Assembly: GCF_039536205.1 (NCBI RefSeq)
Contig: NZ_BAAAYL010000001.1
Coordinates: 5,704,001-5,768,000, forward strand
DNA length: 64,000 nucleotides
Reading direction: 5' to 3'
Origin: Streptomyces sannanensis
GTDB taxonomy: Bacteria > Actinomycetota > Actinomycetes > Streptomycetales > Streptomycetaceae
Shown here piece by piece: positions 45,061 through 53,818 of this stretch; positions within the stretch are counted from its first letter, which is position 1; every line of letters begins with the position of its first letter. Below the pieces are notes generated by a model that worked only from the letters and a program-made list of their open reading frames with translations, did no database searches and had not been told where the DNA came from. Position numbers and translations under genes: made by a program.

Positions 45061-46111
45061 CGAGCTCCAGCACATCGGCCACCACACAGCTGACGTTGTC
45101 CGGACCGCCGGAGCGGTTGGCCAGGGTGATGAGTTCGCGGACCGCCTGCTCGGGGTCGGTGATCGTGGAGAGCACCCGGCAGACCTCCTCCGTCGGCACG
45201 ACCGTGGACAGGCCGTCGGAGCAGAGCAGATAGCGGTCGCCGGGGCGGACGTCGTGCAGGCGCATCTCGGGAGTGACGTCGGTGCCGGCCGCCAGGGCGC
45301 GTATCAGCAGTGATCGCTGGGGATGCGAGACGGCTTCCTCCGGGGTGAGACGTCCCTCGTCGACCATCGACTGCACCAGCGTGTGGTCGTGCGTGATCTG
45401 GAAGAGCTCACCGTCGCGCAGGAGATGGGCGCGTGAGTCGCCGATGTGGACGAGGGCCAGCCGGTCTCCGGTCCACAGCATCGCGGTGAGCGTCGTACCC
45501 GATTCCGCGTGGTCGCGCACGGCATGCCGGGCCTGGTCGACGGCGTCCTCGAGGACGTTGAGGAGACTGCCCGCCGGGATGCTCTCCGTGTCGAGGCGCT
45601 TGAGGACGGCGATGGCAGCCGCGCTGGCGGGAGCTCCGCCGGTTCCGAAGCCGTCGGCCACGGCGAGCAGCCGGGGTCCGGCGTAGGCGGCGTCCTGGTT
45701 GCTCTCGCGGACCAGGCCGGTGTCGGACAGTGCGGCGTAGCGGATGGTCAGGGGCGTACTGTGTACAGACATCTCATGGTCCTTCCAGGACAGTTGGTCC
45801 ACGAGGAAGGCGGTCAGGTCCCGTCGTGCGGCGGTGTCGGCCTCGACCTCGCTCCAGAACGCGCGGATCTCCTGGGACGCCGCCGCGGCCTCCAGCTCGC
45901 ACACCTTCCGGATACGGGCCAGAGGCATGCCGATCCGACGGAGCCAGGCCACCAGCCGCGCCCGGTCCAGTTGTTCCGGGGCGTAGAAGCGATAGCCGGT
46001 CACCGGGTCGACGCGGACGGGAGTCAGCAGTCCGAGCTCGTCGTAGAGACGCAGCGCCTTCGGTGAAAGTCGTGACGCCTTCGCGAAAGCACCGATGGTC
46101 AGCAATCCCAT
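45056..46111 (-). CDS. MerR regulator fused to PP2C-type phosphatase
   Basis: A 351-residue fusion. Residues about 3-72 are a MerR DNA-binding domain (LTIGAFAKASRLSPKALRLY, YRFYAPEQLDRARLVAWLRR, IGMPLARI) and about 75-110 a coiled-coil. Residues about 118-348 are a PPM/PP2C protein phosphatase with metal-ligand motifs ESNQDAAYA, VADGFGTGG, HIGDSRAHLL, LLCSDGLSTVV and SGGPDNVSCVV. It probably links DNA binding to Ser/Thr dephosphorylation. The ATG is at 46111. Frame intact over the fusion. Confidence 0.92.
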   Translation of the reverse strand: MGLLTIGAFAKASRLSPKALRLYDELGLLTPVRVDPVTGYRFYAPEQLDRARLVAWLRRIGMPLARIRKVCELEAAAASQEIRAFWSEVEADTAARRDLTAFLVDQLSWKDHEMSVHSTPLTIRYAALSDTGLVRESNQDAAYAGPRLLAVADGFGTGGAPASAAAIAVLKRLDTESIPAGSLLNVLEDAVDQARHAVRDHAESGTTLTAMLWTGDRLALVHIGDSRAHLLRDGELFQITHDHTLVQSMVDEGRLTPEEAVSHPQRSLLIRALAAGTDVTPEMRLHDVRPGDRYLLCSDGLSTVVPTEEVCRVLSTITDPEQAVRELITLANRSGGPDNVSCVVADVLELG

Positions 46112-46180
46112 GCCCGTTCCTCCTCGTGCCGAGCACTTTCGCCCGGCACCACGATGCTGCGACCTCCCCCAGGGTGAAGG

Positions 46181-46315
46181 TCAATCCGCCTGCTCGTCGG
46201 CCCAGGTGACCTTGTAGTACTTCAGCCGGGCGTCCAAGGCGACCAGCCGCATGCCGACCGCGGTCGCGGTCATGACGCGCTGGCAGGCGACGTTGTCATG
46301 GTCCGGTCCGGTGCG
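46181..46315 (-). pseudogene. C-terminal fragment of an unknown gene
   Basis: A minus-strand frame reads PDHDNVACQRVMTATAVGMR, LVALDARLKYYKVTWADEQAD and stops. Composition is protein-like but there is no start or complete domain; upstream sequence is non-coding. Family not recognised. Confidence 0.35.
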
Positions 46316-46329
46316 TGCGATCGCAAGGC

Positions 46330-46370
46330 GGCCGAAAACCTTCGTAGCAGCGCTCCTTGGGTTTTCGGCC
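46330..46370. repeat. inverted repeat in a non-coding gap
   Basis: GGCCGAAAACC / GGTTTTCGGCC, perfect 11-bp arms around a 19-nt loop. The gap 46316-46589 holds no gene I can support; a second small repeat GGCAA-ACG-TTGCC lies near 46407. Confidence 0.6.
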
Positions 46371-46589
46371 AACGCAGCAAGCGTGCGCGCCTGACGCCGC
46401 GACGGGGCAAACGTTGCCGGGAGGGGCACCTAGGGCAGGGCTGCTGCCCACCGCGCGGGAGGGACCGGCGGCGGCTGCCTCCTGCCGCACCACTTCGCTG
46501 TTTCATAACGATGCGGAAATCAGGGTGACTTGGCGATCAGGAGTGGCATTCTCGTCCCACCGGGAAGGGAGATACGGGGAGGGCGGAGC

Positions 46590-48584
46590 GTGACTGAGGC
46601 GGGAGGCGGAATCGGGGTGCGCGGGCGGAGCGGGATCGTGTCGCTCGTCGACGCGTGCCTGAAGGAGGCGCCGGACGCGGAGCGGCCGGTGACCATGCTG
46701 CTCGGACCGCGTGGCAGCGGGGCCAGTGAGGCGCACAGCGCGCTGATGGAGCACTTCGGGCCCGAATACCCCTTCGCATACGTCAATTTCGGCGGCACCC
46801 AGACCCTCCTGCCCCGTTACGCCCTCGGACTGCTGGCCCGGCAGCTGGAGCGCAAACTGCCGCGTTACGGCCGCTCCCAGTTCCCCCTGCTCAGCCTGGG
46901 GCTGCTCGCCTCCGACCAGGAGCTGAGAATGCGCAGCCTGGCGGAGGGGCGGCGGGCGGTGCAGCGGCAGCTGGACCGGTTCCAGGAGGAGAACGAGGCA
47001 CGGCACGGGGACTATCTCGCCGCGTTCTTCGAGGTGGGCATGGGCGCGGTCGGCATGCCGGAGGGCGCCTCGTCCGTGGCGCTCGCGGTGTTCCAGGACG
47101 CGCTCAGGCGCGGCAGACGCAGGCTGCCGGGGCGGGTGTTCGGCGGGAAGCTGACCGCGAGCGCGCACTGGTACGGGCGGCATCCGCTGACCCGCAGCCA
47201 GGACACGATGGAAGCGCTGGTGGAGCTGAACCTGTGGCGGCACGAGGGGGACGAGGAGGAGCAGGAGCGGCTGGACCGGGTGCTGTTCTCGGCGTTCCTG
47301 GAGGACCTGCGGCGCAATGCGGTCCGTTCCTTCATGCCCCGCTCGTATCTGCTGCTGCTCGACAACTCGCATACGGAGTACGGGCGCCGCTTCCTCGATC
47401 TTCTCATCCGCGCCCGGCACGACGACACGGTCGTCGCGGGCCTGGACTGTGACCCGCTCACCGTCGTCGCCAGCTCCAACCGGTGGCTGCCCCGCTGGGG
47501 ACCGGCCACCGGGGACGCCTGGCCGTGGCGGCTGCGCGGGCCCGACCGGGCGTCGCTGGCGGACTGGAACGCACACCGGCCGACCCGGGACAGCGAGGAC
47601 AGCTGGTGGTACCCGCTGCGGCTGCGCGACCTCAACCTCGACGAGGTGCGGATCCGGATCGAGCTCCAGTTGGGCAGCCGGCCGGACCTCGCCCCCTTCA
47701 CCCGGCTCACTCCGTTCGTGCACCGGCTGACCGGTGGGCTGCCGCGGGCCGTGCACCAAGTCCTGGACGTACTACGGCAGTCCGGGGCGCCGCCGGAGGG
47801 CGGACCGGAGCAGGACCGGTGGCTGCGCACGCTGCCGGACCGGCCGCTGCGCATCGGCGAGCAGACCGGGACGCTCGCCGAGACCGCGCTCGACCACCTG
47901 TTACGGGGCTTCGACGACACCGCGCGCACCGCCCTCGCCGAGTGCGCGGCGGCACGGGACCTGGCGGTCGGCGCGAGGGTGCTCAGCCCGGGGGAGGGGC
48001 TGTTCGGCGAGATCCGCTCACGCTGGCTGCTGGCGGGCCCGGGGACGATGGTCCACGCCCTCCACCCGTGGCTGCGCCGGCTGCTGCTGTGGCAGCTGGC
48101 CCAGCGCCCGGACGACTGGGAGATGGCGCACGAACTGCTCGCCGACCACTACACGACCGAACGGCGGCCCGTGCAGCAGATGTACCACCTGCTGGCACTG
48201 GAGCGGATCGACGAGGTGACCGATCACCTTGTGCGGCGCTTCCCCGAGGTGCCGGCGGTGCAGTGGATCAGTGAGTACGACGCCATCACCGCCGCCCCCA
48301 ACCGGCTCCCCGCCGGCGGCGGCCCGCTGGAACTGCTGGCCTCGCTCGCGCCGCGCCTGCCGGGGCAGGCGGTGGATGCCGAGTCGGTGATCCGCGGCCT
48401 GGTCACCGCGCGCTGGGTGTGGAGCGATCCGCTCGGCGATCCGGGTATGCGGCTGAACGACATGATCGCCGACGGGTTCACCCAACTGTCCCAACTGCGG
48501 AGGAACGACATCGTGGCCCTCTTCAACGAGGCGGAACGTTATCGGCATTGGCGCCATCCGCAGACCGCCGGGGGAGAGGGGTGA
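46590..48584 (+). CDS. ATPase-like protein with degenerate P-loop
   Basis: A 664-residue protein of STAND/AAA-like layout. The P-loop position reads MLLGPRGSGASEAHSAL: the GxxGxG core is present but the Lys is replaced by Ala. A Walker B-like strand SYLLLLDNSH follows (about residue 260). C-terminal two thirds are helical with a winged-helix-like end. No membrane segment. GTG 46590 follows GGGGAGGG. The membrane-anchored binding protein starts 5 bp downstream, so the two are one operon; a signalling or defence role is possible but unproven. Confidence 0.75.
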   Translation: MTEAGGGIGVRGRSGIVSLVDACLKEAPDAERPVTMLLGPRGSGASEAHSALMEHFGPEYPFAYVNFGGTQTLLPRYALGLLARQLERKLPRYGRSQFPLLSLGLLASDQELRMRSLAEGRRAVQRQLDRFQEENEARHGDYLAAFFEVGMGAVGMPEGASSVALAVFQDALRRGRRRLPGRVFGGKLTASAHWYGRHPLTRSQDTMEALVELNLWRHEGDEEEQERLDRVLFSAFLEDLRRNAVRSFMPRSYLLLLDNSHTEYGRRFLDLLIRARHDDTVVAGLDCDPLTVVASSNRWLPRWGPATGDAWPWRLRGPDRASLADWNAHRPTRDSEDSWWYPLRLRDLNLDEVRIRIELQLGSRPDLAPFTRLTPFVHRLTGGLPRAVHQVLDVLRQSGAPPEGGPEQDRWLRTLPDRPLRIGEQTGTLAETALDHLLRGFDDTARTALAECAAARDLAVGARVLSPGEGLFGEIRSRWLLAGPGTMVHALHPWLRRLLLWQLAQRPDDWEMAHELLADHYTTERRPVQQMYHLLALERIDEVTDHLVRRFPEVPAVQWISEYDAITAAPNRLPAGGGPLELLASLAPRLPGQAVDAESVIRGLVTARWVWSDPLGDPGMRLNDMIADGFTQLSQLRRNDIVALFNEAERYRHWRHPQTAGGEG

Positions 48585-48588
48585 GCCG

Positions 48589-50073
48589 GTGATGATGGTC
48601 AGAGTCGAGTGGCCGCTGCATGTCGTGCGCCGGGTTGCCTTCGGGGCGGCCACGGCCGTGGTGCTCGCGCTGGTGGGCTGGTTCGCGGCGTCCTGGATCC
48701 AGGAGAGCCGGGCACGGTGCGCGGACGGGGTCGTCGAGCGGGGCCCGGACCATGAGTGCGTGGGCGTGACGGACGGCTCGTACCGTTTCGCCAAGCACCT
48801 CGGCGCCGTCGAGAAGAAGATCATGGAGGAGAACCGCCGGGTCGAGAAGAACGCCGGTGACGAACCGTACGTCAGCGTCGCCTACATGACCTCCTTCACG
48901 CTCACCGGCGACGACAGCAATTCCGAGGAGTCGATACGGCGGGAGCTGGAGGGCGCCTATCTGGCCCAGTACCGGCACAACCGCGGTGACCTCTCCGCCT
49001 CGCCCAAGCTGAGGCTGCTCATCGCCAACCCGGGCAGTCGCTCGGCGCACTGGCGGCACACCACCGACGAGCTGATCAAGCGCAAGGGCGGCAAGGACCG
49101 GCTGGTCGCCGTCGCCGGCCTCGGGCCCAGCACCGACGAGAACCTGGCCGCGCTGAAGCGGCTGTCCGAGCACGGCATCGCGATGGTCGCCAGCACGATG
49201 ACCGCCACCAACATAAGGGACATAAGCGGTTTCGTACGGGTCACGCCGACCAATGTCGACGAGGCCTATGCGGCGGCGGCCTATCTGAAGCGGCAGAAGG
49301 TCCGTACCGCGGTGGTGGTGCAGGACGTCGCCAAGGGCAATCTGTACGCCACCACGCTCGGCACGGCCTTCACCCAGGCCTTCCCGGACAAGGCGGGGCA
49401 CCGGCTCGTCGCGGAGCGCATGACGTACGACTCCTCGGTGCATGGCGCCTGGGAGAACGAACTGCGCTACATGCCCGGCCAGTTGTGCGACCAGAAGCCG
49501 CAGGTCGTCTACTTCGCGGGGCGGGGCATGCACCTCACCCACTTCCTCGACGCGATCGCCAACCGGTCATGCCAGACACAGCAGTTCACAGTCATCGCCG
49601 GGGACGACACCACCAATCTCACCGCGAAACAGCTGGCCCACGCGGCTGCCACGGGCGTACGGGTCCTCTACACCGGCCTCGCCCACCCCGACATGCACCG
49701 GAGCGCGCCCGCCACGGTCTCCGCGCCCTCGGCGGCGTACTTCCAGAAGGGCGGACTGCTTGACCAGTGGTTCCCCAACGATCCGCGCGACGACGGTCAG
49801 GCCATCATGGCCCATGACGCGGTGCTCACCGCCGGGCACGGCATCCAGATGGCGGCCCGGTGGCAGGGCAATGTCACGGGTGACGCCGTGGCCCGGATGT
49901 TCCACCAGATGGACGGGCGTCAGCAGGTCGCCGGCGCGAGCGGCTTCATCTCCTTCCAGAACAACGGAAACCCGCGCAACAAAGCCGTCCCGATCCTCAG
50001 CCTGACCAAAGACGGCCGGGCGGAGTTCGTCGAGGTGTCCGCCGCCCGCGGCAAGCCGCCGGAGGCACAGTGA
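48589..50073 (+). CDS. membrane-anchored periplasmic-binding-like protein
   Basis: A 494-residue protein with one N-terminal membrane segment (about residues 13-35) and an extracytoplasmic type I periplasmic-binding fold like Leu/Ile/Val receptors: VAVAGLGPSTDENLAALKRL, MVASTMTATNI, VVVQDVAKGNLYATTL, VVYFAGRGMHLTHFLDAI and FTVIAGDDTTNLT. There is no lipobox and no ABC permease nearby, so it is probably a sensor working with the ATPase-like protein at 46590 rather than a transporter component. GTG 48589 or ATG 48592/48595. Confidence 0.8.
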   Translation: MMMVRVEWPLHVVRRVAFGAATAVVLALVGWFAASWIQESRARCADGVVERGPDHECVGVTDGSYRFAKHLGAVEKKIMEENRRVEKNAGDEPYVSVAYMTSFTLTGDDSNSEESIRRELEGAYLAQYRHNRGDLSASPKLRLLIANPGSRSAHWRHTTDELIKRKGGKDRLVAVAGLGPSTDENLAALKRLSEHGIAMVASTMTATNIRDISGFVRVTPTNVDEAYAAAAYLKRQKVRTAVVVQDVAKGNLYATTLGTAFTQAFPDKAGHRLVAERMTYDSSVHGAWENELRYMPGQLCDQKPQVVYFAGRGMHLTHFLDAIANRSCQTQQFTVIAGDDTTNLTAKQLAHAAATGVRVLYTGLAHPDMHRSAPATVSAPSAAYFQKGGLLDQWFPNDPRDDGQAIMAHDAVLTAGHGIQMAARWQGNVTGDAVARMFHQMDGRQQVAGASGFISFQNNGNPRNKAVPILSLTKDGRAEFVEVSAARGKPPEAQ

Positions 50074-50117
50074 GACCGCGACCGGTCCTCGTGCTCCGGA
50101 GCGGGTGACGGCGCCGG

Positions 50118-51116
50118 TCAGCCGGCGAGCGCTACGCGACCGAGCGCGGACTCGATGCGGTCGACCGCCGCGAAGGCGCCGTAGGCGATCAGGTGCACCA
50201 GGCAGCGGTCGAGGTGCTGCTGCGTGCGCCAGGCGGTGACGTCCTCATCGGTGATGCGGTACGGGGCGAGCGCGGCCAGCAGCGCGAGGCGGGCCCCGGG
50301 GCGGTCCCGGCCGGGCAGTTCGCTGCCGGAGAGCGACGGGTGCGATCCCTCCCAGGCCGCGACCGTCTCCGCCACGAGCGCCCGGTCCTCGTCCGTGAGC
50401 AGCCCCGCGCCCGACGTCGCCGCCGTGCGCAGCGCCGCGTACGCGGCGCCGACGGGGCCGCCCGCCGCCCAGGCGGGGCCTGCGGCGTCCGGCTCGTCCA
50501 GCAGGGCGAGGCTTGTGCCGGGGAGCAGTTCGCGACGGACGGTCGCGGACAGGGACCGGCCGGCCAGGCTGCGTACCGCCCGCATCTTCTGGGCACCGCA
50601 AGGCAGCACGTTCTCGGTGAGCAGGGCGGAGACGATGCGGTTGATGAAGTGGAAGGCGAGCGCGGTGCCGATGTGGCCGGGGGCGTCCTCGGCGGAGAAC
50701 GGCACCGGTGTGAGCTTGGGCGCACCGGGCGTGCGGGATGCCTTGCCCCAGGCGAGCAGTCGTGCCTGCTCCGGATCCGCCGGGGTCTCACCCCGGGCAA
50801 CGGTCTCGGCGAGCCGGTGGTCGCCGGTGGCGTGCAGCAGCATGGTGTGCGCGTCCACACAGAACGGACAGCGATTCGCCAGCGACACCCCGAGGGCGAC
50901 GAGCTCCTTGCCGGTCCGGGTGCCAGGTCCGGCGAGCAGCGACTCGCGCATCAACGCCCAGGTGGCGGTGAGCAGTTCGGGTGCGGAGGAGAGCACCGTG
51001 AAGGTCGGGGCACGGTCGGTCCCGAAGTCGGTCGCCATCTGGGCGTAGACCTCGGCGGTCCGGCCGGTCGCGGACTTCGGTGGCGTGGGGTCGGTGTAAC
51101 GGAACGGTCCGGGCAT
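50118..51116 (-). CDS. carboxymuconolactone decarboxylase/AhpD-like protein
   Basis: A 332-residue protein of the AhpD-like superfamily. The redox motif CPFC in LANRCPFCVDAHTMLLHATG (in parts) and the adjacent His match alkylhydroperoxidase AhpD; the second half is a repeat-like helical region without CxxC. ATG 51116. It probably handles peroxide or thiol redox chemistry. Divergent from the two-component genes at 51314. Confidence 0.85.
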   Translation of the reverse strand: MPGPFRYTDPTPPKSATGRTAEVYAQMATDFGTDRAPTFTVLSSAPELLTATWALMRESLLAGPGTRTGKELVALGVSLANRCPFCVDAHTMLLHATGDHRLAETVARGETPADPEQARLLAWGKASRTPGAPKLTPVPFSAEDAPGHIGTALAFHFINRIVSALLTENVLPCGAQKMRAVRSLAGRSLSATVRRELLPGTSLALLDEPDAAGPAWAAGGPVGAAYAALRTAATSGAGLLTDEDRALVAETVAAWEGSHPSLSGSELPGRDRPGARLALLAALAPYRITDEDVTAWRTQQHLDRCLVHLIAYGAFAAVDRIESALGRVALAG

Positions 51117-51237
51117 GGTCGTGCCTTCCTGTGCGGGCCGATGACGTGGCTCGATGCTGGACCCCCCGGGTGCCCCGGGGCGTCGTACGGCCGAAGACAG
51201 CACGCACCGGTCCACCGGGCCCGCCCAGGCAGTCCGA

Positions 51238-51255
51238 CTACTCCCACGGGAGTAG
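51238..51255. promoter_or_regulatory. palindromic operator upstream of the two-component operon
   Basis: CTACTCCC-AC-GGGAGTAG, perfect 8-bp arms, in the 198-bp divergent region, 59 bp before the kinase start. This type of site is typical of NarL-family regulators, so self-regulation and control of the AhpD-like gene are plausible. Confidence 0.65.
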
Positions 51256-51313
51256 CGCACGGCCCGTCCGTGCGGGGGACGCGGACCCGCGGCGGCGGGT
51301 CTAGGGTGCGGAC

Positions 51314-52432
51314 ATGCGCCGGGAGCACATCAGCCGAACACGCCTGAGCGACCTGGGAGTTGCGGCGGCGGTCTGCGCCGCGCTGATCCTGGGGGCGGTC
51401 TTCACCCCGGATCCGGCCGCCGGGCCGCTCGACTACGCGCTGATGGCGATCGGCTCCTTGGCACTCGCTGGTCACCGACGGGCTCCCCTCGCGGTCCTGG
51501 CCGTCTCCACCGCGAGCATGCTCGGCTACACCCTGCATGCGCAGCCCGGTCTGTGGGCGGCCTTCCCGGTGCTCGGCGCCGTGCACACAGCGGCCCGGGT
51601 CGGGCACCGCCTGGTGGCCGCGGCCGCGAGCGGAGTCTTCCTGGCGGGTTTCCTCGCCGCCGACCTCGCCTCCCGGGAGGTCGTCGAGCGCACGCTGCTG
51701 CTGGTCGGCTGGTTCCTGTGCGCGGTGGTGACAGGCCTCGCCGACCGCAACTGGCAGGCATATCTGCGGCAGACCGAGCAGCGCGCCCTGGAGGCCGAGC
51801 GCACGCGGGAGGAGGTGGCGCTGCGCCGGGCCGGCGAGGAACGGCTGCGGATCGCCCGGGAGTTGCACGACTCGCTCACCCACACCATCTCGATCGTCAA
51901 ACTGCAGGCCGGCGTGGCCGTGCATCTGGCCCGCAAACGGGGTGAGGAGGTCCCGTCCGCGCTGCTCGCCATCCAGGAGGCAAGCGGAGAGGCGATGCGG
52001 GAGTTGCGCGCCACCCTCGAGGTGCTGCGCACGGACGACTCGCAGGGGCACGGTGTCGGCCGGATCGCCGGACTCGCCGACCGGGCACGTGCCGCGGGCC
52101 TGGCCACCCGGGTGGCCGTCATGGGCACCGAACGCCCGCTGCCCGCCGACGTGGACCGAGCGGCCTACCGCATCGTGCAGGAGGCCCTGACGAACGCGGC
52201 CCGGCACGCCGGGCCGGCCGAGGCCACGGTCGAACTCGCCTACAGACCGCACGAATTCACCGTCCGGGTCACGGACGACGGCCGTGGCTCCCCGGAACGG
52301 ACCTTCACCCCGGGCGTCGGCCTCACCGGCATGCGTGAGCGCGTCACCGCGCTCGGCGGTCTGCTGCACGCGGGCCCGCGCCCCGAGGGCGGCTTCACCG
52401 TACGCGCCGAACTACCTCTGGAGAGACCGTGA
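51314..52432 (+). CDS. NarL-type sensor histidine kinase
   Basis: A 372-residue kinase with four to five membrane segments (about 12-140), a coiled-coil, HisKA_3 box IARELHDSLTHTISIV (His185) and HATPase_c motifs (EALTNAARHA, TDDGRGS, GVGLTGMRERV). Overlaps the response regulator start by 4 bp. Confidence 0.92.
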   Translation: MRREHISRTRLSDLGVAAAVCAALILGAVFTPDPAAGPLDYALMAIGSLALAGHRRAPLAVLAVSTASMLGYTLHAQPGLWAAFPVLGAVHTAARVGHRLVAAAASGVFLAGFLAADLASREVVERTLLLVGWFLCAVVTGLADRNWQAYLRQTEQRALEAERTREEVALRRAGEERLRIARELHDSLTHTISIVKLQAGVAVHLARKRGEEVPSALLAIQEASGEAMRELRATLEVLRTDDSQGHGVGRIAGLADRARAAGLATRVAVMGTERPLPADVDRAAYRIVQEALTNAARHAGPAEATVELAYRPHEFTVRVTDDGRGSPERTFTPGVGLTGMRERVTALGGLLHAGPRPEGGFTVRAELPLERP

Positions 52433-53097
52433 TCCGTGTGGCAGTCGTCGACGACCAGGCCCTGATGAGGGCCGGCTTCCGTGCCCTGCTCGACGCCGAG
52501 GACGGCATCGAGGTCGTGGGCGAGGCGTCGGACGGCGAACAGGGCCTCGCTCTCGTCCGCGAACAGGTTCCCGACATCGCGCTCGTCGACGTGCAGATGC
52601 CGGTGATGACCGGGATCGAGGCCACCCGCCGTATCGCCGCGGACCCCCGGCTGGCCGGGGTACGGGTCATCATCCTGACGAACTACGGGCTCGACGAGTA
52701 CGTCTTCGAAGCCCTGCACGCCGGCGCGAGCGGCTTTCTGCTCAAGGACACCGAACCCGCCGAACTGCTCCAGGCCATCGATGTCGTGGCGCGCGGCGAC
52801 GCATTGCTCTCGCCCTCGATCACCCGCAGGCTGATCGGCGAGTTCGTCTCCCGCCCGCCGGACAACGCCGCGGCTCCCGGAGTGGAGATGCTCACCCGCC
52901 GTGAACGCGAGGTCACCGCACTGGCCGCGCGCGGTCTGACCAACGAGGAGATCGCCGCATACATGGTGATCAGCCCCTTCACCGCGAAGACCCACATCAG
53001 CCGTGCCATGACCAAGCTCGGCGCCCGCGACCGGGCCCAGCTCGTCGTCTTCGCCTACGAGTCCGGTCTGGTGACGGCACGTACGCCGCGTGCCTGA
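52429..53097 (+). CDS. NarL/FixJ-family response regulator
   Basis: A 222-residue regulator with receiver (DDQ acidic pair, phospho-acceptor Asp54 in IALVDVQMPV, Lys in LLKDTEP) and LuxR-type DNA-binding domain (LTRREREVTALAARGLTNEE, SPFTAKTHISRAMTKL). GTG start coupled to the kinase. Confidence 0.93.
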   Translation: MIRVAVVDDQALMRAGFRALLDAEDGIEVVGEASDGEQGLALVREQVPDIALVDVQMPVMTGIEATRRIAADPRLAGVRVIILTNYGLDEYVFEALHAGASGFLLKDTEPAELLQAIDVVARGDALLSPSITRRLIGEFVSRPPDNAAAPGVEMLTRREREVTALAARGLTNEEIAAYMVISPFTAKTHISRAMTKLGARDRAQLVVFAYESGLVTARTPRA

Positions 53098-53114
53098 CCG
53101 CTGTCCCGGTGCCG

Positions 53115-53138
53115 CTGTCAGTGGGCGCGTGTTCAATG
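53115..53138 (+). promoter_or_regulatory. TGTCAGTGG promoter motif, pentapeptide gene
   Basis: CTGTCAGTGG (53115-53124), 8 bp, then TCAATG, ending 6 bp before the ATG. Resembles the actinobacterial DNA-damage promoter TTGTCRGTGG-N8-TANNNT (PafBC-dependent); the -10 match is weak. Confidence 0.4.
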
Positions 53139-53144
53139 GGAGCC

Positions 53145-53786
53145 ATGACCTCCCGACGCCCCCGAGCGAACGCAGACCCCGCCTCCCCCGAGCCGCCCGG
53201 GCCGGACGAGGAGACGGTCGTGCGGGATGAGGACTGGTACGGCCGTGCTCTCTCCGGCCGCACCTGGACGCGGTGCACCTTCCTCGACACCGACTGGACC
53301 GAGGTCGAGAGCGACGGCGCGGTGTTCGAGGAGTGCACCTTCGCCGGCGTGAAGTTCAATGCCTCGCGGCACCGCTCCGCGGCCTTCGTCAACTGCACCT
53401 TCCGCCGGTGCACGTTCTTCGACACGGCCTTCACGGACTGCAAGTTCGTCGGCAGCCTCTTCCGGCAGTCGAGCTTCACGCTCTTGGAGGTGGCCGGCGG
53501 CGACTGGTCGTTCGTGGGGCTGCCGGGCGCGGATCTGCGGGGCGCCGTTCTCGATGGCGTACGGATGCGGGAAGCGGACCTCACGGGCGCGCGACTGGAG
53601 AAGGCGACCGTGACCGGCACGGATCTGTCCGGGGCGACACTGCGCGGTGCCCGGCTCGACGGGGCCGATCTGCGGGGCAGCGATCTGTCCGCGCTGGATC
53701 CGCTCACCGTCCAGCGAGCGGGGGCCGTGATCAGTCCGGAGCAGGCCATGGTGATCGCGCAGGCGCTCGGTTTCAGGGTGGGCTGA
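53145..53786 (+). CDS. pentapeptide-repeat protein
   Basis: A 213-residue protein with many A(D/N)LxX-type repeats, forming a right-handed beta-helix: TWTRCTFLDTDWTEVESDG, AVFEECTFAGVKF, AFVNCTFRRCTFFD, then ADLRGAVLDGVRM, ADLTGARLEKATV and DLSGATLRGARLDGADLRGS. Such proteins can mimic DNA and protect gyrase (Qnr/MfpA-like); this role is not proven here. The promoter motif upstream could link it to DNA damage. Confidence 0.88.
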   Translation: MTSRRPRANADPASPEPPGPDEETVVRDEDWYGRALSGRTWTRCTFLDTDWTEVESDGAVFEECTFAGVKFNASRHRSAAFVNCTFRRCTFFDTAFTDCKFVGSLFRQSSFTLLEVAGGDWSFVGLPGADLRGAVLDGVRMREADLTGARLEKATVTGTDLSGATLRGARLDGADLRGSDLSALDPLTVQRAGAVISPEQAMVIAQALGFRVG

Positions 53787-53789
53787 GCG

Positions 53790-53813
53790 CTGTCAGTGGG
53801 GCATGGTTAGCTG
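53790..53813 (+). promoter_or_regulatory. TGTCAGTGG promoter motif, IMPase gene
   Basis: CTGTCAGTGG (53790-53799) followed by GGCATGGT and TAGCTG, ending 5 bp before the ATG. The transcript would start at or near the ATG, suggesting leaderless translation; GGAGG lies only 2 nt before the ATG, too close to act as a usual ribosome-binding site. Confidence 0.45.
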
Positions 53814-53818
53814 GAGGC

